From: Mucilaginibacter sp. SJ
Lineage (GTDB): Bacteria; Bacteroidota; Bacteroidia; Sphingobacteriales; Sphingobacteriaceae
NCBI RefSeq assembly: GCF_028993635.1
Contig: NZ_CP118631.1
Coordinates: 6,386,001-6,450,000 of the forward strand
Length of the DNA: 64,000 nucleotides
Direction of reading: 5' to 3'
Shown here one piece after another: positions 53,136 through 62,036 of this stretch. The position numbers and the translations under genes are program-made. The notes under the pieces were generated by a model. That model was not told the origin of the DNA. It saw nothing but the letters and a program-made list of their open reading frames with translations, and made no database searches. Position 1 is the stretch's first letter; every line of letters begins with the position of its first letter.

Positions 53136-54281
53136 ATGAAAGTTAAAAATATGGCTGCCGGCGCGTTGTTATTGCTTAGCGCGGGCATGTACTCTTGTAA
53201 AAACGAATCACAATTTAGTGTTTCGGGAACTATCAAAAATCCGGGTAACCTTAAAGCTGTTTATTTGATTGAGGCCGATAGCTCGGGCTTAAAGGTTGTT
53301 GATTCAACTTCGTTAGGCGAGGGCGGTAAGTTTGAGTTTAAGCATGTGGCGCTTTACCCAAACCTGTTTAAACTTCGGGTAGGCAATACCGGTACGCAGG
53401 GTAGTGAAATGCAGGGCGAAAACCTGTACGATTTCATTGCTAAAAATGGCGACGATATTGAGTTTGAAACAGACAATAACAGTAAGAACCATGAGTATAC
53501 TATCAAAGGTTCTGATGATTCGGATAAGATAAAGGAGTTTAACCGCATCAGTAATCTTTACGGTGATAAAAATGCTAAGCTTTTTGCCGAATACCAGGAA
53601 AAATCTCGCGGTGAGCGGAACGATTCGCTGCTGAAGATATACATGCCTATATTTTTAAAGAACGTGAATGAAAGCGGCGAGGCAGTTTTAAAATTTGTGA
53701 ACGATAACAAAAAATCGCTTGCGGGCTTTTATGCAGCTACCACGCTCGATCCTACCAAATACGAAGCCCAGCTTATTAAATTTGCCGATGAAATCAGGGG
53801 CGATTTTAAAGATAATCCTACTGTACAAAAGTTTATCGCGCAGATGGATAAGGCTAAGCCGATATCCCTCGGTCATAAAGCGCCCGGGTTTACCGTTAAC
53901 GGTATTGATGGCAAGCAAATTAATTTGTCTGATTACAAAGGCAAATATGTAATGATTGATTTTTGGGCTTCATGGTGCCAGCCTTGCCGCCAGGAAAATC
54001 CTAATGTGGTTAAACAATACAATGCCTTTAAAGATAAGGGCTTTAATATTTTAGGAGTATCGCTTGATAAAGACAAAGCGCCATGGCAGAAAGCTATCAG
54101 CGATGATAAGCTTACCTGGGCCCATGGCTCGGATTTAAACGGCTTTGAAGGCCCTACAGAAAGGCTTTACCATATTGAAGCTATTCCTTCAAATTTTATT
54201 ATCGATCCGCAGGGAAATATTGTTGCCAAGAATATTACGGGGGCCGATCTTGAAGCTTTTTTAAATAAAACATTTAAATAG
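53136..54281 (+). CDS. TlpA-like thioredoxin-fold lipoprotein with DUF4369
   Basis: 381 residues. The lipobox MYSCKNES near residue 20 marks a lipoprotein. An N-terminal DUF4369 beta-domain (SGTIKNPGNLKAVYLIEADSSG, about 30-130), a helical middle and a C-terminal AhpC/TSA-thioredoxin domain follow, with WASWCQPCR (CxxC) and a cis-Pro loop AIPSNFIID. It probably reduces disulfides in periplasmic proteins. It is directly adjacent to gatB, so expression is likely coupled, though roles are unrelated. Confidence 0.87.
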   Translation: MKVKNMAAGALLLLSAGMYSCKNESQFSVSGTIKNPGNLKAVYLIEADSSGLKVVDSTSLGEGGKFEFKHVALYPNLFKLRVGNTGTQGSEMQGENLYDFIAKNGDDIEFETDNNSKNHEYTIKGSDDSDKIKEFNRISNLYGDKNAKLFAEYQEKSRGERNDSLLKIYMPIFLKNVNESGEAVLKFVNDNKKSLAGFYAATTLDPTKYEAQLIKFADEIRGDFKDNPTVQKFIAQMDKAKPISLGHKAPGFTVNGIDGKQINLSDYKGKYVMIDFWASWCQPCRQENPNVVKQYNAFKDKGFNILGVSLDKDKAPWQKAISDDKLTWAHGSDLNGFEGPTERLYHIEAIPSNFIIDPQGNIVAKNITGADLEAFLNKTFK

Positions 54282-54387
54282 CCTCAACTTAGGGTTAATA
54301 TAAGGTAACGTTTAACAATTTGTTAATATTATCTTAACTATTAGCTGTTGTAAAGCGTATACTTTTATACAAAAAAATTAACGCAAC

Positions 54388-55077
54388 ATGAGCAGCACCG
54401 CAAAACAGAAAATACTTATTGTTGATGATGAACCGGATATTTTAGAACTGATTGAGTATAACCTCAAAAAGGAAGGTTACCAGGTGTTTTTAGCACGTAA
54501 CGGCCAGGAAGCTGTTGCCGAGGCAAAAAAGGCCCTGCCTGATCTGATTGTACTTGACATCATGATGCCTAAAATGGATGGGATAGAGGCATGCCGCATT
54601 ATGCGCACCATGCCCGAGTTTAAAAATACCTTTATGGTGTTTTTAACAGCCCGCAGCGAGGAGTATTCGGAAATTGCAGGTTTTAACGTAGGTGCCGATG
54701 ATTACATTGCAAAACCTATCAAACCACGCGCGCTGGTTAGCCGCATAAACGCCATACTTCGTCGTAATGCTCCTGCCGAAGATGTAATTGATAATAAACT
54801 GGAAATAGGCGACCTGGTTATTGACCGCGAAGCTTACCTGGTTTATAAAAACGGTGTTAAGGCTGTATTAGCCAAAAAAGAATTTGAACTGTTGTACCTA
54901 TTAGCTTCGAAACCCGGCAAAGTTTATACCCGCGAGGTGATCCTTAAAAACATCTGGGAAGATTCGGTAGTGGTTACCAACCGTACCATCGACGTACACA
55001 TCCGTAAACTGCGTGAAAAACTGGGCGACGATTGCGTTGCTACTGTGAAGGGCGTGGGTTATAAGTTTGAGGCTTAA
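54388..55077 (+). CDS. OmpR/PhoB-family response regulator
   Basis: A 229-residue protein. The receiver domain (1-125) has acidic pocket VDDE, phospho-acceptor Asp57 in LIVLDIMMPKMDG, and Lys in IAKPIKPRAL. The C-terminal winged helix has VTNRTIDVHIRKLREKLGDD and VKGVGYKFEA. It would bind promoter DNA when phosphorylated. No histidine kinase gene is adjacent, so its partner is elsewhere. Confidence 0.93.
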   Translation: MSSTAKQKILIVDDEPDILELIEYNLKKEGYQVFLARNGQEAVAEAKKALPDLIVLDIMMPKMDGIEACRIMRTMPEFKNTFMVFLTARSEEYSEIAGFNVGADDYIAKPIKPRALVSRINAILRRNAPAEDVIDNKLEIGDLVIDREAYLVYKNGVKAVLAKKEFELLYLLASKPGKVYTREVILKNIWEDSVVVTNRTIDVHIRKLREKLGDDCVATVKGVGYKFEA

Positions 55078-55112
55078 GCGCCCGGCCCCCTGAAGAGGGA
55101 GTTTATAATATT

Positions 55113-55145
55113 AAAAAAGCGATTGGGTTGTCCAATCGCTTTTTT
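55113..55145 (+). terminator. Rho-independent terminator after the response regulator
   Basis: AAAAAAGCGATTGG pairs perfectly with CCAATCGCTTTTTT around 5 bases, 35 bases past the stop; it also serves the convergent gene at 55166. Confidence 0.93.
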
Positions 55146-55165
55146 TGTGGCCAAAGTGTTTTGCA

Positions 55166-55642
55166 TTACTTCGAGGCGGCAGTAGCTTTTTTCTTAACTA
55201 CTGTAGTTGCTTTTGCGGCTACTGCTTTTTTAGTTTCTGTAGCGTCTGTTTTTGCTTTAGCTGTAATAGCTTTTGCCTTAGTTGCTGCCTTTGCTTTCAC
55301 ATCAGCCACAGCTTTTTTAGCGGTTACTGCTTCATCTTTTGCTTTGGCGGTAATGGCTTTAGCCTTGGTTTCGGCTTTGGCTTTTACTTCAGAAACTGCT
55401 TTTTTTGCTTTGGTGGTTACCGCGTCGGCTTTTTTAGCTGCTGCGGTTTTAGTTGGTGTTGCTTTTTTGGTAACCGGGGCTTTTTTAGCGGTTACTTTTT
55501 CCTTTATATCTTCTATTTTTTCTTCGGCTGCTTCTTTTACGTCTTCGGCTGTATCTTTTGTGCCTTCCCAAAGGCTTTCAATTGTTTCCTTAACCTTCTC
55601 GAAAAATCCCTTTTCTTCGGGTTGGGTTGAATTATTACTCAT
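55166..55642 (-). CDS. Histone H1-like Lys/Ala-rich repeat protein
   Basis: 158 residues. An acidic, helix-forming N-terminal segment (MSNNSTQPEEKGFFEKVKET, AAEEKIEDIKEK) precedes a basic low-complexity part. The latter has a tandem repeat of about 29 residues: KKAVSEVKAKAETKAKAITA, then KKAVADVKAKAATKAKAITA, then a partial third copy. The pattern resembles AlgP, Hc1 and eukaryotic H1 tails, which bind DNA without sequence preference. Nucleoid or stress-desiccation roles are both possible; composition alone supports the call. Confidence 0.6.
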   Translation of the reverse strand: MSNNSTQPEEKGFFEKVKETIESLWEGTKDTAEDVKEAAEEKIEDIKEKVTAKKAPVTKKATPTKTAAAKKADAVTTKAKKAVSEVKAKAETKAKAITAKAKDEAVTAKKAVADVKAKAATKAKAITAKAKTDATETKKAVAAKATTVVKKKATAASK

Positions 55643-55758
55643 GATGTTTTTATGGATAGGTAAACAAATTGTTAATTAATTAACTATTTAACCTCAAAAA
55701 TTTTAGGTTTGTTTTAAATCCGCTTAATAAAAACATCATAGTGAATAAAACATCCGAA

Positions 55759-56160
55759 TCAGGAATAGCCATGTTTTACCTTGTCGTTTTGCAGGCCGTA
55801 TAAACCATCTATAGCTTTCAAAGTAGCTTCGTCAAGCCGTTGTTTCAGGAGCGGCCTGATTTCGATATATATATCCCGTTTAACCCATAGATGCATGGCC
55901 TGAAGTGTTTCGGTCGTATCACCCAGATGTTCATAAAATGATACTCCGGCGGCACTCCATAGCTCTTCGGACTTTTGTCTGAAACACCATTCGGCAAAAT
56001 CATAGTTCTTTTTGAGCTGCGTAGTATCATTGTTGCGATGTGGGGCAACGGTTGCGGGCAGTAATTCCATGAAAACGGTATAAATAGAGGTTTCAGGATC
56101 TTCGAATTCTCTTTTAGAGGCAGGTAGGCATTCAATTGCCCTTTTTCGCCAGGCGCTCAT
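55759..56160 (-). CDS. Hypothetical protein, 133 residues
   Basis: A soluble helical protein: MSAWRKRAIECLPASKREFE, ETSIYTVFMELLPATVAPHR, NYDFAEWCFRQKSEELWSAA, then GVSFYEHLGDTTETL and a basic end. No signal peptide or known motif. It reads like a small immunity- or structural-type protein family, but I do not recognise it. It lies 39 bases after the terminator of galM and is transcribed alone. Confidence 0.55.
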   Translation of the reverse strand: MSAWRKRAIECLPASKREFEDPETSIYTVFMELLPATVAPHRNNDTTQLKKNYDFAEWCFRQKSEELWSAAGVSFYEHLGDTTETLQAMHLWVKRDIYIEIRPLLKQRLDEATLKAIDGLYGLQNDKVKHGYS

Positions 56161-56198
56161 TTTGTATATATAAGGTTATATCTGGAACTAATATAAAG

Positions 56199-56230
56199 TA
56201 AAAAGTCCCGCCATTGGGCAGGACTTTTGT
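56199..56230 (-). terminator. Rho-independent terminator after galM
   Basis: On the minus strand AAAAGTCCTGCC and GGCGGGACTTTT pair with one G-T and end in a T-run, 17 bases past the galM stop. Confidence 0.8.
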
Positions 56231-56246
56231 ATAAAAAGGTGTTCAA

Positions 56247-57413
56247 TTATTTTACAACCGAAAACTTATAAAGCGATTGCGTTTTATAGGTGTCGCCGGG
56301 TTTCAATTCCGTAGAAGGGAATTGCGGCTGATTTGGTGAATCAGGGAAATGCTGGGTTTCCATAGCAAACGAAGTACGGTACTCGTCTTTGATACCGCGT
56401 TTCATCACGTTTTTAGCCTGCATAAAGTTACCGCTGTAAAACTGTAAGCCGGGTTCTTCGGTAAATACCTCCATTTTTATACCGCTTTTATCGCCAACAA
56501 CTGTAGCGATAGGAGTGCTCAGGTCATGTTTGTTAAGCACAAAGTTGTGGTCGTAACCTTTACCATCTTTTAACTGCACATTGTCTTCGTTAATGCGTTT
56601 ACCAATGGTTTCGGGCTTGGTGAAGTCAAATGGAGTACCTGCAACTTTTTCAAGTTTCCCGGTAGGGATCAAGCCTGCATCAACCGGTAAATAATTATCA
56701 GCATCTATCTGCACCAAATGATCAAGGATTGTACCGCTGCCTTCGCCATTCAGATTAAAAAACGCGTGGTTGGTAAGGTTAACAACCGTTTTTTTATCGG
56801 TAGTGGCTTCGTACTGGCATTTAAATGAGTTATCGTCGGTAAGGCTGTAAATTACCTTAACATTAAGGTTACCGGGGAAACCTTCTTCCATATCTTTTGA
56901 AAGATAGCTAAGCTCTACGGTAGATGAATCGATCATTTTACCATCCCATACCACTTCCTGGAAACCATGTTTGCCACCGTGCAGCATATTGGGTGTATTA
57001 TTAATTGACGATTGATAATCCTTACCATCTATCTTAAAATGGCCTTTGGCAATACGGTTGCCGTAACGGCCAATGGTAGCGCCATAATAGCGTTCGGTTG
57101 ATTTTTCAAAACCATCCACATCATCAAAACCCAAAACAACATCGGTTAACTTGCCGTTTTTATCGGGCACCAACAGGCTTACCACACGGCCTCCATAATT
57201 GGTAATGGTGGCAATAATGCCGTTTTTGTTTTTAAGGGTAAATAAATGGGTTTGTTTACCATCGATTGTTTTTTCAAATGCTGATACAGTGGTTTGGGTG
57301 CTATCCGCCATAGTAGTGTTTTTCTGTGAGGTTGAATTTTGATTACAGGCAGCCAAATATAGGCCACAAGCAGGTAAAATTGTTAAAGAAATACCTTTAA
57401 TTAAGTTTCTCAT
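56247..57413 (-). CDS. galM: Aldose 1-epimerase (galactose mutarotase), lipoprotein
   Basis: 388 residues. The N-terminal LPACGLYLAACNQNS is a lipoprotein signal, so the enzyme should be in the envelope, unlike cytoplasmic GalM. The GalM fold carries YYGATIGRYGNRIAKG (Arg), NTPNMLHGGKHGF (His), VVNLTNHAFFNLNG (catalytic His), GYDHNFVL and the catalytic Glu in TEEPGLQFYSGNF. It interconverts alpha- and beta-galactose. It starts 43 bases after galT in the same direction. The ATG at 57413 begins the signal; an upstream in-frame ATG would bury it. Confidence 0.88.
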   Translation of the reverse strand: MRNLIKGISLTILPACGLYLAACNQNSTSQKNTTMADSTQTTVSAFEKTIDGKQTHLFTLKNKNGIIATITNYGGRVVSLLVPDKNGKLTDVVLGFDDVDGFEKSTERYYGATIGRYGNRIAKGHFKIDGKDYQSSINNTPNMLHGGKHGFQEVVWDGKMIDSSTVELSYLSKDMEEGFPGNLNVKVIYSLTDDNSFKCQYEATTDKKTVVNLTNHAFFNLNGEGSGTILDHLVQIDADNYLPVDAGLIPTGKLEKVAGTPFDFTKPETIGKRINEDNVQLKDGKGYDHNFVLNKHDLSTPIATVVGDKSGIKMEVFTEEPGLQFYSGNFMQAKNVMKRGIKDEYRTSFAMETQHFPDSPNQPQFPSTELKPGDTYKTQSLYKFSVVK

Positions 57414-57456
57414 AAATAGGATGGTTATAGTTGGGTTTAAAAATAGCGTTTTTTCA

Positions 57457-58509
57457 TTATTCCCTCGTTTTATAATGGATCTCACTTAAACCACGCAATT
57501 TTTCAGCAGCAAACTCTGCCGTGATATCGCGTTGCGGATTGGCCAGCATCTCATAACCTACCATGAACTTTTTAACCGTGGCCGAACGCAGCAAAGGTGG
57601 ATAAAAATGCATATGCCAGTGCCAGTAGGGATGATCGCCCGAATTAACCGGTGATTGGTGCATACCTGCCGAATAAGGGAACGACGTTTCAAACATGTTA
57701 TCATACCTGATAGTGAGCCTCCTGATGGCATCGGCAAGGGCATGTTTTTCCTGCTCGGTAAAGTATAAAATGCTGGTTACATGCCTTTTGCTTACAATCA
57801 TAGTTTCATATGGCCAAACAGCCCAAAACGGCACAAGCACAACAAAATGTTCGTTCTCAAAAACTATGCGGTCCTGCTTTTTAAGTTCCAATGCAAGGTA
57901 ATCGGCTAAAAGGCTTGTCCCTTTTTGCTCAAAGTGGAGCTTTTGCTGCTGGGTTTCTTTGGCTACTTCAACGGGCAGGCTGTTTTGCGCCCAGATTTGC
58001 CCATGTGGATGCGGGTTGCTGCAGCCCATAATATCGCCCTTGTTTTCAAAGATCTGGATGTGTTTGATCCACGGAAAAGAAGCCAGGTCCTCAAACTCCG
58101 TCTGCCATACGTCAACCACTTTGCTAATCTCTTTGGTGGTCATCTGGGGTAGGGTAAGGTCATGCCTCGGCGAAAAACTGATTACCCGGCAAATACCTTT
58201 CTGACTGTTAGCGACCAGCAGTTCATCTTCATTTAAACCGCCGTCAGGAGTATTTAGCAGCAGCGACGAATAGTCATTGGTGAAAACAAAGCTCCCTTTA
58301 TAATCAGGGTTTTCGCTGCCATCGGCCCTTTTGTTTGTGGGGCACAGGTAACAGGCCGGATCATACTGCGGGCGGTCGTCGGCTTGTGTAGCCTCAACTT
58401 TGCCTTGCCAAGGGCGTTTTGTACGATGCGGTGATACCAGGATCCAGTCGCCTGTTAAAATGTTTAACCTACTGTGAGGATGCTCTTTAAGATCAAAATT
58501 TGTGTCCAT
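57457..58509 (-). CDS. galT: Galactose-1-phosphate uridylyltransferase
   Basis: A 350-residue HIT-superfamily enzyme. YLCPTNKRADGSENPDY has Cys residues for zinc; CSNPHPHGQIWAQ gives the His-Pro-His catalytic loop (nucleophile His); GDHPYWHWHMHFYPP is the second His cluster. It converts Gal-1-P plus UDP-glucose to Glc-1-P plus UDP-galactose. galK and galE are absent here, so the Leloir pathway is completed elsewhere. Confidence 0.94.
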   Translation of the reverse strand: MDTNFDLKEHPHSRLNILTGDWILVSPHRTKRPWQGKVEATQADDRPQYDPACYLCPTNKRADGSENPDYKGSFVFTNDYSSLLLNTPDGGLNEDELLVANSQKGICRVISFSPRHDLTLPQMTTKEISKVVDVWQTEFEDLASFPWIKHIQIFENKGDIMGCSNPHPHGQIWAQNSLPVEVAKETQQQKLHFEQKGTSLLADYLALELKKQDRIVFENEHFVVLVPFWAVWPYETMIVSKRHVTSILYFTEQEKHALADAIRRLTIRYDNMFETSFPYSAGMHQSPVNSGDHPYWHWHMHFYPPLLRSATVKKFMVGYEMLANPQRDITAEFAAEKLRGLSEIHYKTRE

Positions 58510-58782
58510 TAGTTTAAAATCAGGTAATAATTGGCTTATACATGTAAGGTAGACAGTTATACCTTAGCGATTTCAAAGTTGGTAAAAATAAATGTAAATC
58601 ATACATTTAAAATAAATTTTTCTAAATAAATAGTTACGGTAGAAAGATTGATAGGATTTGTAGAAAGGAGAGGGGATTGAATAAGGAAATACTTCGGTCA
58701 TCCTGGGTAGAGAGAGCAGTCTTGCACGGTGGGCATAAAAGGCGAAAGAGATGGGTCTCGCTAACCACTACAAGTTAAAAAG

Positions 58783-58832
58783 GGTGTCATGGGTAGTGAT
58801 TTAAATCCGGTGGCCTCTGAAGGTAAAATGAC
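58783..58832. repeat. Family B repeat fragment, left part of copy 3
   Basis: GGTGTCATGGGTAGTGATTT, then AAATCCGGTGGCCTCTGAAG and GTAAAATGACA, matching the start of the copy at 50523. Sequence diverges abruptly after this. Confidence 0.6.
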
Positions 58833-59202
58833 ATCTGCGTCACGTCATTGCTGTAAGTAATGAAGCAATCCCCGACAGGCTGGTAACGGGCTTCATTAGT
58901 ATCTAACTTACATCGTCGCGCTCTTGGCCGCGCGGGGCCAGTTACTTTTGTCGCCACAAAAGTAACCAAAAAGGCTTGCAGCAGAGAGGCTTCTTTGCGC
59001 ACAACCCGGCCCCAAAGCCATCGGCGCGGCCTTCACCCTGCAAAACGAACAGAACCACGGGCTGCAATTATTTTGCCCCGATTCGCACACAATGCCTCCG
59101 CTTCTGCAAAAACTTGCTATGCCCCTGCAGCCGCACCGCCCAGCATCGTTCTGCTCGTTTTCACCCGAAGCTGATCTGCTGCGAAAAACCACTTTTTTTA
59201 TC
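58833..59202. other. GC-rich insert interrupting a family B repeat
   Basis: About 370 bases of higher GC content than the surroundings lie between two pieces of a family B repeat. Several open frames cross it on both strands (for example 58908-59330 minus and 58976-59215 plus), but none shows a recognisable domain or start context, so none is annotated. It resembles a dispersed non-coding repeat or insertion remnant. Confidence 0.4.
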
Positions 59203-59425
59203 TTGTCATGGGTAGCGTGTCGAAGTATGGCGGGCAGGCCTCTGCGCACGAGTCTTCGACAGTCTGCCATTGGCAAATCTGCAAGGTGTTGATTATCAGA
59301 CTCCAAAAATGTCATCTGCAATGCGATCATTTGTGCGCAAATAAACCCCTACTCAGACTGACAGGCCCTCTTTGTCATCTAACCTTCAGAGTACATGGAT
59401 TTAATCACTCAGGATGACAACCCTA
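59203..59425. repeat. Family B repeat fragment, right part of copy 3
   Basis: TTGTCATGGGTAGCGTGTCG, ACGAGTCTTCGACAG, and TCAGACTGACAGGCCCTCTT then ATGACAACCC appear in the inverse orientation of the first part, followed by the HAD gene. The piece contains unrelated sequence between blocks. Confidence 0.55.
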
Positions 59426-59450
59426 CATCAAAGGCCGAAAAACAGTGAAA

Positions 59451-60320
59451 TTAAAACCCCAATCCTCCAGCCTCCACCACTGCCGAATCGCAGATATAAG
59501 TTGGCACAATGCCGGTGGCGGTGATACGGTTTTCGGCGTCTTTGGCCTGGGTATTACCGGATAGTACCAATACGGTATCCAAACCAAATTTATTACCGCC
59601 CAAAATGTCTGTTTGCAGGGTATCGCCTACCATCACAATATCCCTTTTACTGATCGGCCTGCGCTCGCGGAGCAGATCGTAGGCAAACATGAACATCTGC
59701 GAATCAGGCTTACCGAAACGAATGAACTCTTTGCCTACAATTTTCTCTATCATACTGGCTAAACCGCCTATGGCTATGGATACATCATGTTTGGTTAGGG
59801 GGTAGGCATGATCGGTATTAGCTACAATGGCCGGAATGGTGCGCTTACGCATGAGGTTAACTGATTTGTTCAGATCACGGCCCCAGTCAAAACCTTCGTC
59901 ATCTAAAAAAACCAGCGCGTTAACCCTGTCAATATTGCTTTCGTTTACTTCGCTGATAGGCAATGTATGCAGCCCCGAGCTGTCAATGTAATGGGCAGAA
60001 TCGGGCGTACCTAAATAAGCTACGATACCGTCGTTCACCTTCAGGTCAAGATATTCTTTGGTAAGCATGCCCGATGATATGATCCTGTCGGGTGTTATGG
60101 CTGTCAATCCTTTGGTGGTATAGGATTCGGCTAATTGCACCGGGCTTCGTGAAGCATCATTGGTTACAATATAATATTCCTTACCTTGTTCTGCCAGGTA
60201 AGAAAACGTGCGCTCAATGCCCGGAAGCAGGCCGCCATAATTTTTCAGAACCCCAAAAGCATCAAAAAAAACAACTTCGTATTTATCAATTATCGATTTA
60301 AAGTTGTCTATCCTGGTCAT
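59451..60320 (-). CDS. HAD-superfamily IIA hydrolase (NagD/TIGR01459-like)
   Basis: A 289-residue phosphatase-fold protein. Motif I is VVFFDAFGVL: the nucleophile Asp is present, but the second Asp of the usual DxD is Phe, as in TIGR01459-type relatives. Cap type C2 in the middle; motif III/IV is RDIVMVGDTLQTDILGG. It lies 51 bases after an APH-like kinase gene, same strand, so a kinase/phosphatase pair is possible. Substrate unknown. Confidence 0.8.
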   Translation of the reverse strand: MTRIDNFKSIIDKYEVVFFDAFGVLKNYGGLLPGIERTFSYLAEQGKEYYIVTNDASRSPVQLAESYTTKGLTAITPDRIISSGMLTKEYLDLKVNDGIVAYLGTPDSAHYIDSSGLHTLPISEVNESNIDRVNALVFLDDEGFDWGRDLNKSVNLMRKRTIPAIVANTDHAYPLTKHDVSIAIGGLASMIEKIVGKEFIRFGKPDSQMFMFAYDLLRERRPISKRDIVMVGDTLQTDILGGNKFGLDTVLVLSGNTQAKDAENRITATGIVPTYICDSAVVEAGGLGF

Positions 60321-60371
60321 ACTTATCTGTTTTTAGGGCTTTTTATAAAATCAGCCCGAAAGATAGCTAAC

Positions 60372-61409
60372 CTATTTTAATTTTAAAGCTTCGATGATCT
60401 TTTCGGCATCAAAATCCCTGTCTACCGACGGCAAATAGATGTCGAAAGCCTCAGCCTGTAGTTTTTTGGCATATTGCTCGCTAAAAAAGTGCTTGCCATC
60501 TTTAATTACGTAGTTCAGGATGAAAAATCGATAGGCTTCCTTTAAAAATCGAATTTCATCGGCAGTAAGCGGGTTAACTTTATGGTATTCTTTTAAAAAA
60601 ATGATGAATCGGTCTTCCATCATGGTATTGATCACGTAGCTGAACACGGTACGGTCGCCTATATCAGAAACTACGCGACTGAAGAAATAAAAATCGAGCA
60701 AGCGGTAACTCATCCTGAACCAGTCATAATCCCAGCGTGAGTAAAGTTCAAGATCAGGTGTTACCGAAAAGTTGCCGATATTCCAGTCGATAAATACAGG
60801 AATGATCTCGAACGAGCTCATATTGTATTTGGAGCGGTTTTTCAAAAAGGTTTCGCAGTGGTATTTTAGAAAGTCGGCCTGCATACCGGTGCCAAATTGT
60901 TTTGGGCTGGTCTCGATTTGTTGCTGCAACGCCCAGATATCGGTGCGTAAAGTCTTTGACGATTTAGGCAACACATTTTTAACCCTGGAGCAGGCTTTAT
61001 GGAATTTGCCAACCTGCTGACCAAGCTTTTTAATATGATTTTCATCCAGCCGACGTGGCAGACGTTGTAAAATACGTGTTGGGTTATAGAAAACCACCCA
61101 GGCATCGGTTTTGCCGTGTTTATGATGATAAATGTAAACGCGGTTGTTTTTTTGTAAAGAACGGGCCAGGAAATTCTCAAAGGGATAAAGCAGGTTAATT
61201 GCCAGCGTTTGAATAATGCGGTGGTCTTCCTTAAAGTGCTCGAACTTGCCAAAGTACGAGAGTTTGGCTATGATAATATCGTCGTCATCAAACGTAATGC
61301 GGTACACGTGATTGGTTGAAACCATAGCGCTGATATCTTCAATATCGCGGATAGTTTTTGACGCGTCATACCCTTCCCAGGCCTTGCGGATAATAAAAGA
61401 ATAGTCCAT
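60372..61409 (-). CDS. Aminoglycoside phosphotransferase/choline kinase-fold protein
   Basis: A 345-residue protein. The N-lobe has VYRITFDDDDIIIAKLSYFG (Lys). The catalytic loop is IPVFIDWNIGNFSV, with Asp and Asn in place, and WDYDWFR gives the metal-binding DxD. The fold phosphorylates small molecules (amines, alcohols, sugars); antibiotic resistance is not implied. It sits between a glutamine-synthetase-like gene and a HAD phosphatase, all on one strand. Confidence 0.75.
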   Translation of the reverse strand: MDYSFIIRKAWEGYDASKTIRDIEDISAMVSTNHVYRITFDDDDIIIAKLSYFGKFEHFKEDHRIIQTLAINLLYPFENFLARSLQKNNRVYIYHHKHGKTDAWVVFYNPTRILQRLPRRLDENHIKKLGQQVGKFHKACSRVKNVLPKSSKTLRTDIWALQQQIETSPKQFGTGMQADFLKYHCETFLKNRSKYNMSSFEIIPVFIDWNIGNFSVTPDLELYSRWDYDWFRMSYRLLDFYFFSRVVSDIGDRTVFSYVINTMMEDRFIIFLKEYHKVNPLTADEIRFLKEAYRFFILNYVIKDGKHFFSEQYAKKLQAEAFDIYLPSVDRDFDAEKIIEALKLK

Positions 61410-61487
61410 TTGTATATATCTGCCGGCAAAGTTACGCCAATGGCAGCATTCGGTTTATAATTAAGAGTGTAAATATATTATTAATTT

Positions 61488-61593
61488 CTGAACCGGGATT
61501 TGGAGGGATTTTTAGGAATTAAAGGATTTTGACTTACAGTGTATTGTTTGAACCGGAATTAAACGGATTGATTTGATTTTTGGGATTTTGACT
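61488..61593. repeat. Family A left arms, two in tandem, beside the GxxExxY pseudogene
   Basis: CTGAACCGGGATTTGGAGGG at 61488 and a second TGAACCGGAATTAAACGG at 61549, both ending GGATTTTGACTT. The second arm ends exactly where the restored GxxExxY frame stops (61594). Confidence 0.75.
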
Positions 61594-61980
61594 TTAGGGT
61601 TTATATTTCTTGTTTAATAGTCGCTTTACTGTTAATGATTTACTACCGAAATTTAACAATAGCCCAACTTCAATATTGTAAGCTTCCAGGTAGTTTATTC
61701 CTTGTGCCAAATGAACGTCCTCCAGTTAGATGATGGCTTTCAATTCCACCATGATCATTCCGGATACAAAGAAATCAACTCTACGCGTCCCGATTTGAAG
61801 ATCCCGGTAATAGATTGGCATCTCCTTCTCCCGTTCAAAAACAAGCCCATTTAATGCCATCCCAATTTCCAAAGCCTTCTGGTAAATAACCTCCTGAAAG
61901 CCGTTACCCAAAGTGCTATGAACCTGCATAGCACAGCCAATTATTTTACCTGTTACATCAGTGTGTTTAAATTGATCCAT
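61594..61980 (-). pseudogene. GxxExxY protein (PDDEXK_3-like), broken by an in-frame stop
   Basis: The frame from ATG 61980 encodes MDQFKHTDVTGKIIGCAMQV, then HSTLGNGFQEVIYQKALE with the GxxExxY motif (GFQEVIY), and RRVDFFVSGMIMVELKAII with the PD-(D/E)xK-like Asp and Glu-x-Lys. A TAA at 61726-61728 cuts it at residue 84. Past it, the same frame reads LEDVHLAQGINYLEAYNIEV, GLLLNFGSKSLTVKRLLNKK and stops at 61594. That gives the usual length of about 127 residues, so a single stop codon disabled it. Function is unknown, but the fold suggests nuclease activity. Confidence 0.88.
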
Positions 61981-62036
61981 TAGATTTTAAAATAAAGGTA
62001 AAATGAGTGTAAACGTAAACTTCGACGTTAAGCAAA

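Noticed and set aside
55128..55679. Two hydrophobic or Cys/Phe-rich frames over the H1-like gene
   Set aside because: Antisense products of Lys/Ala repeats; residue composition is a mirror of low-complexity DNA.
58908..59330. 140-codon minus-strand frame in the GC-rich insert
   Set aside because: Spans the border of insert and family B repeat and has no recognisable domain; more likely repeat DNA than a gene.
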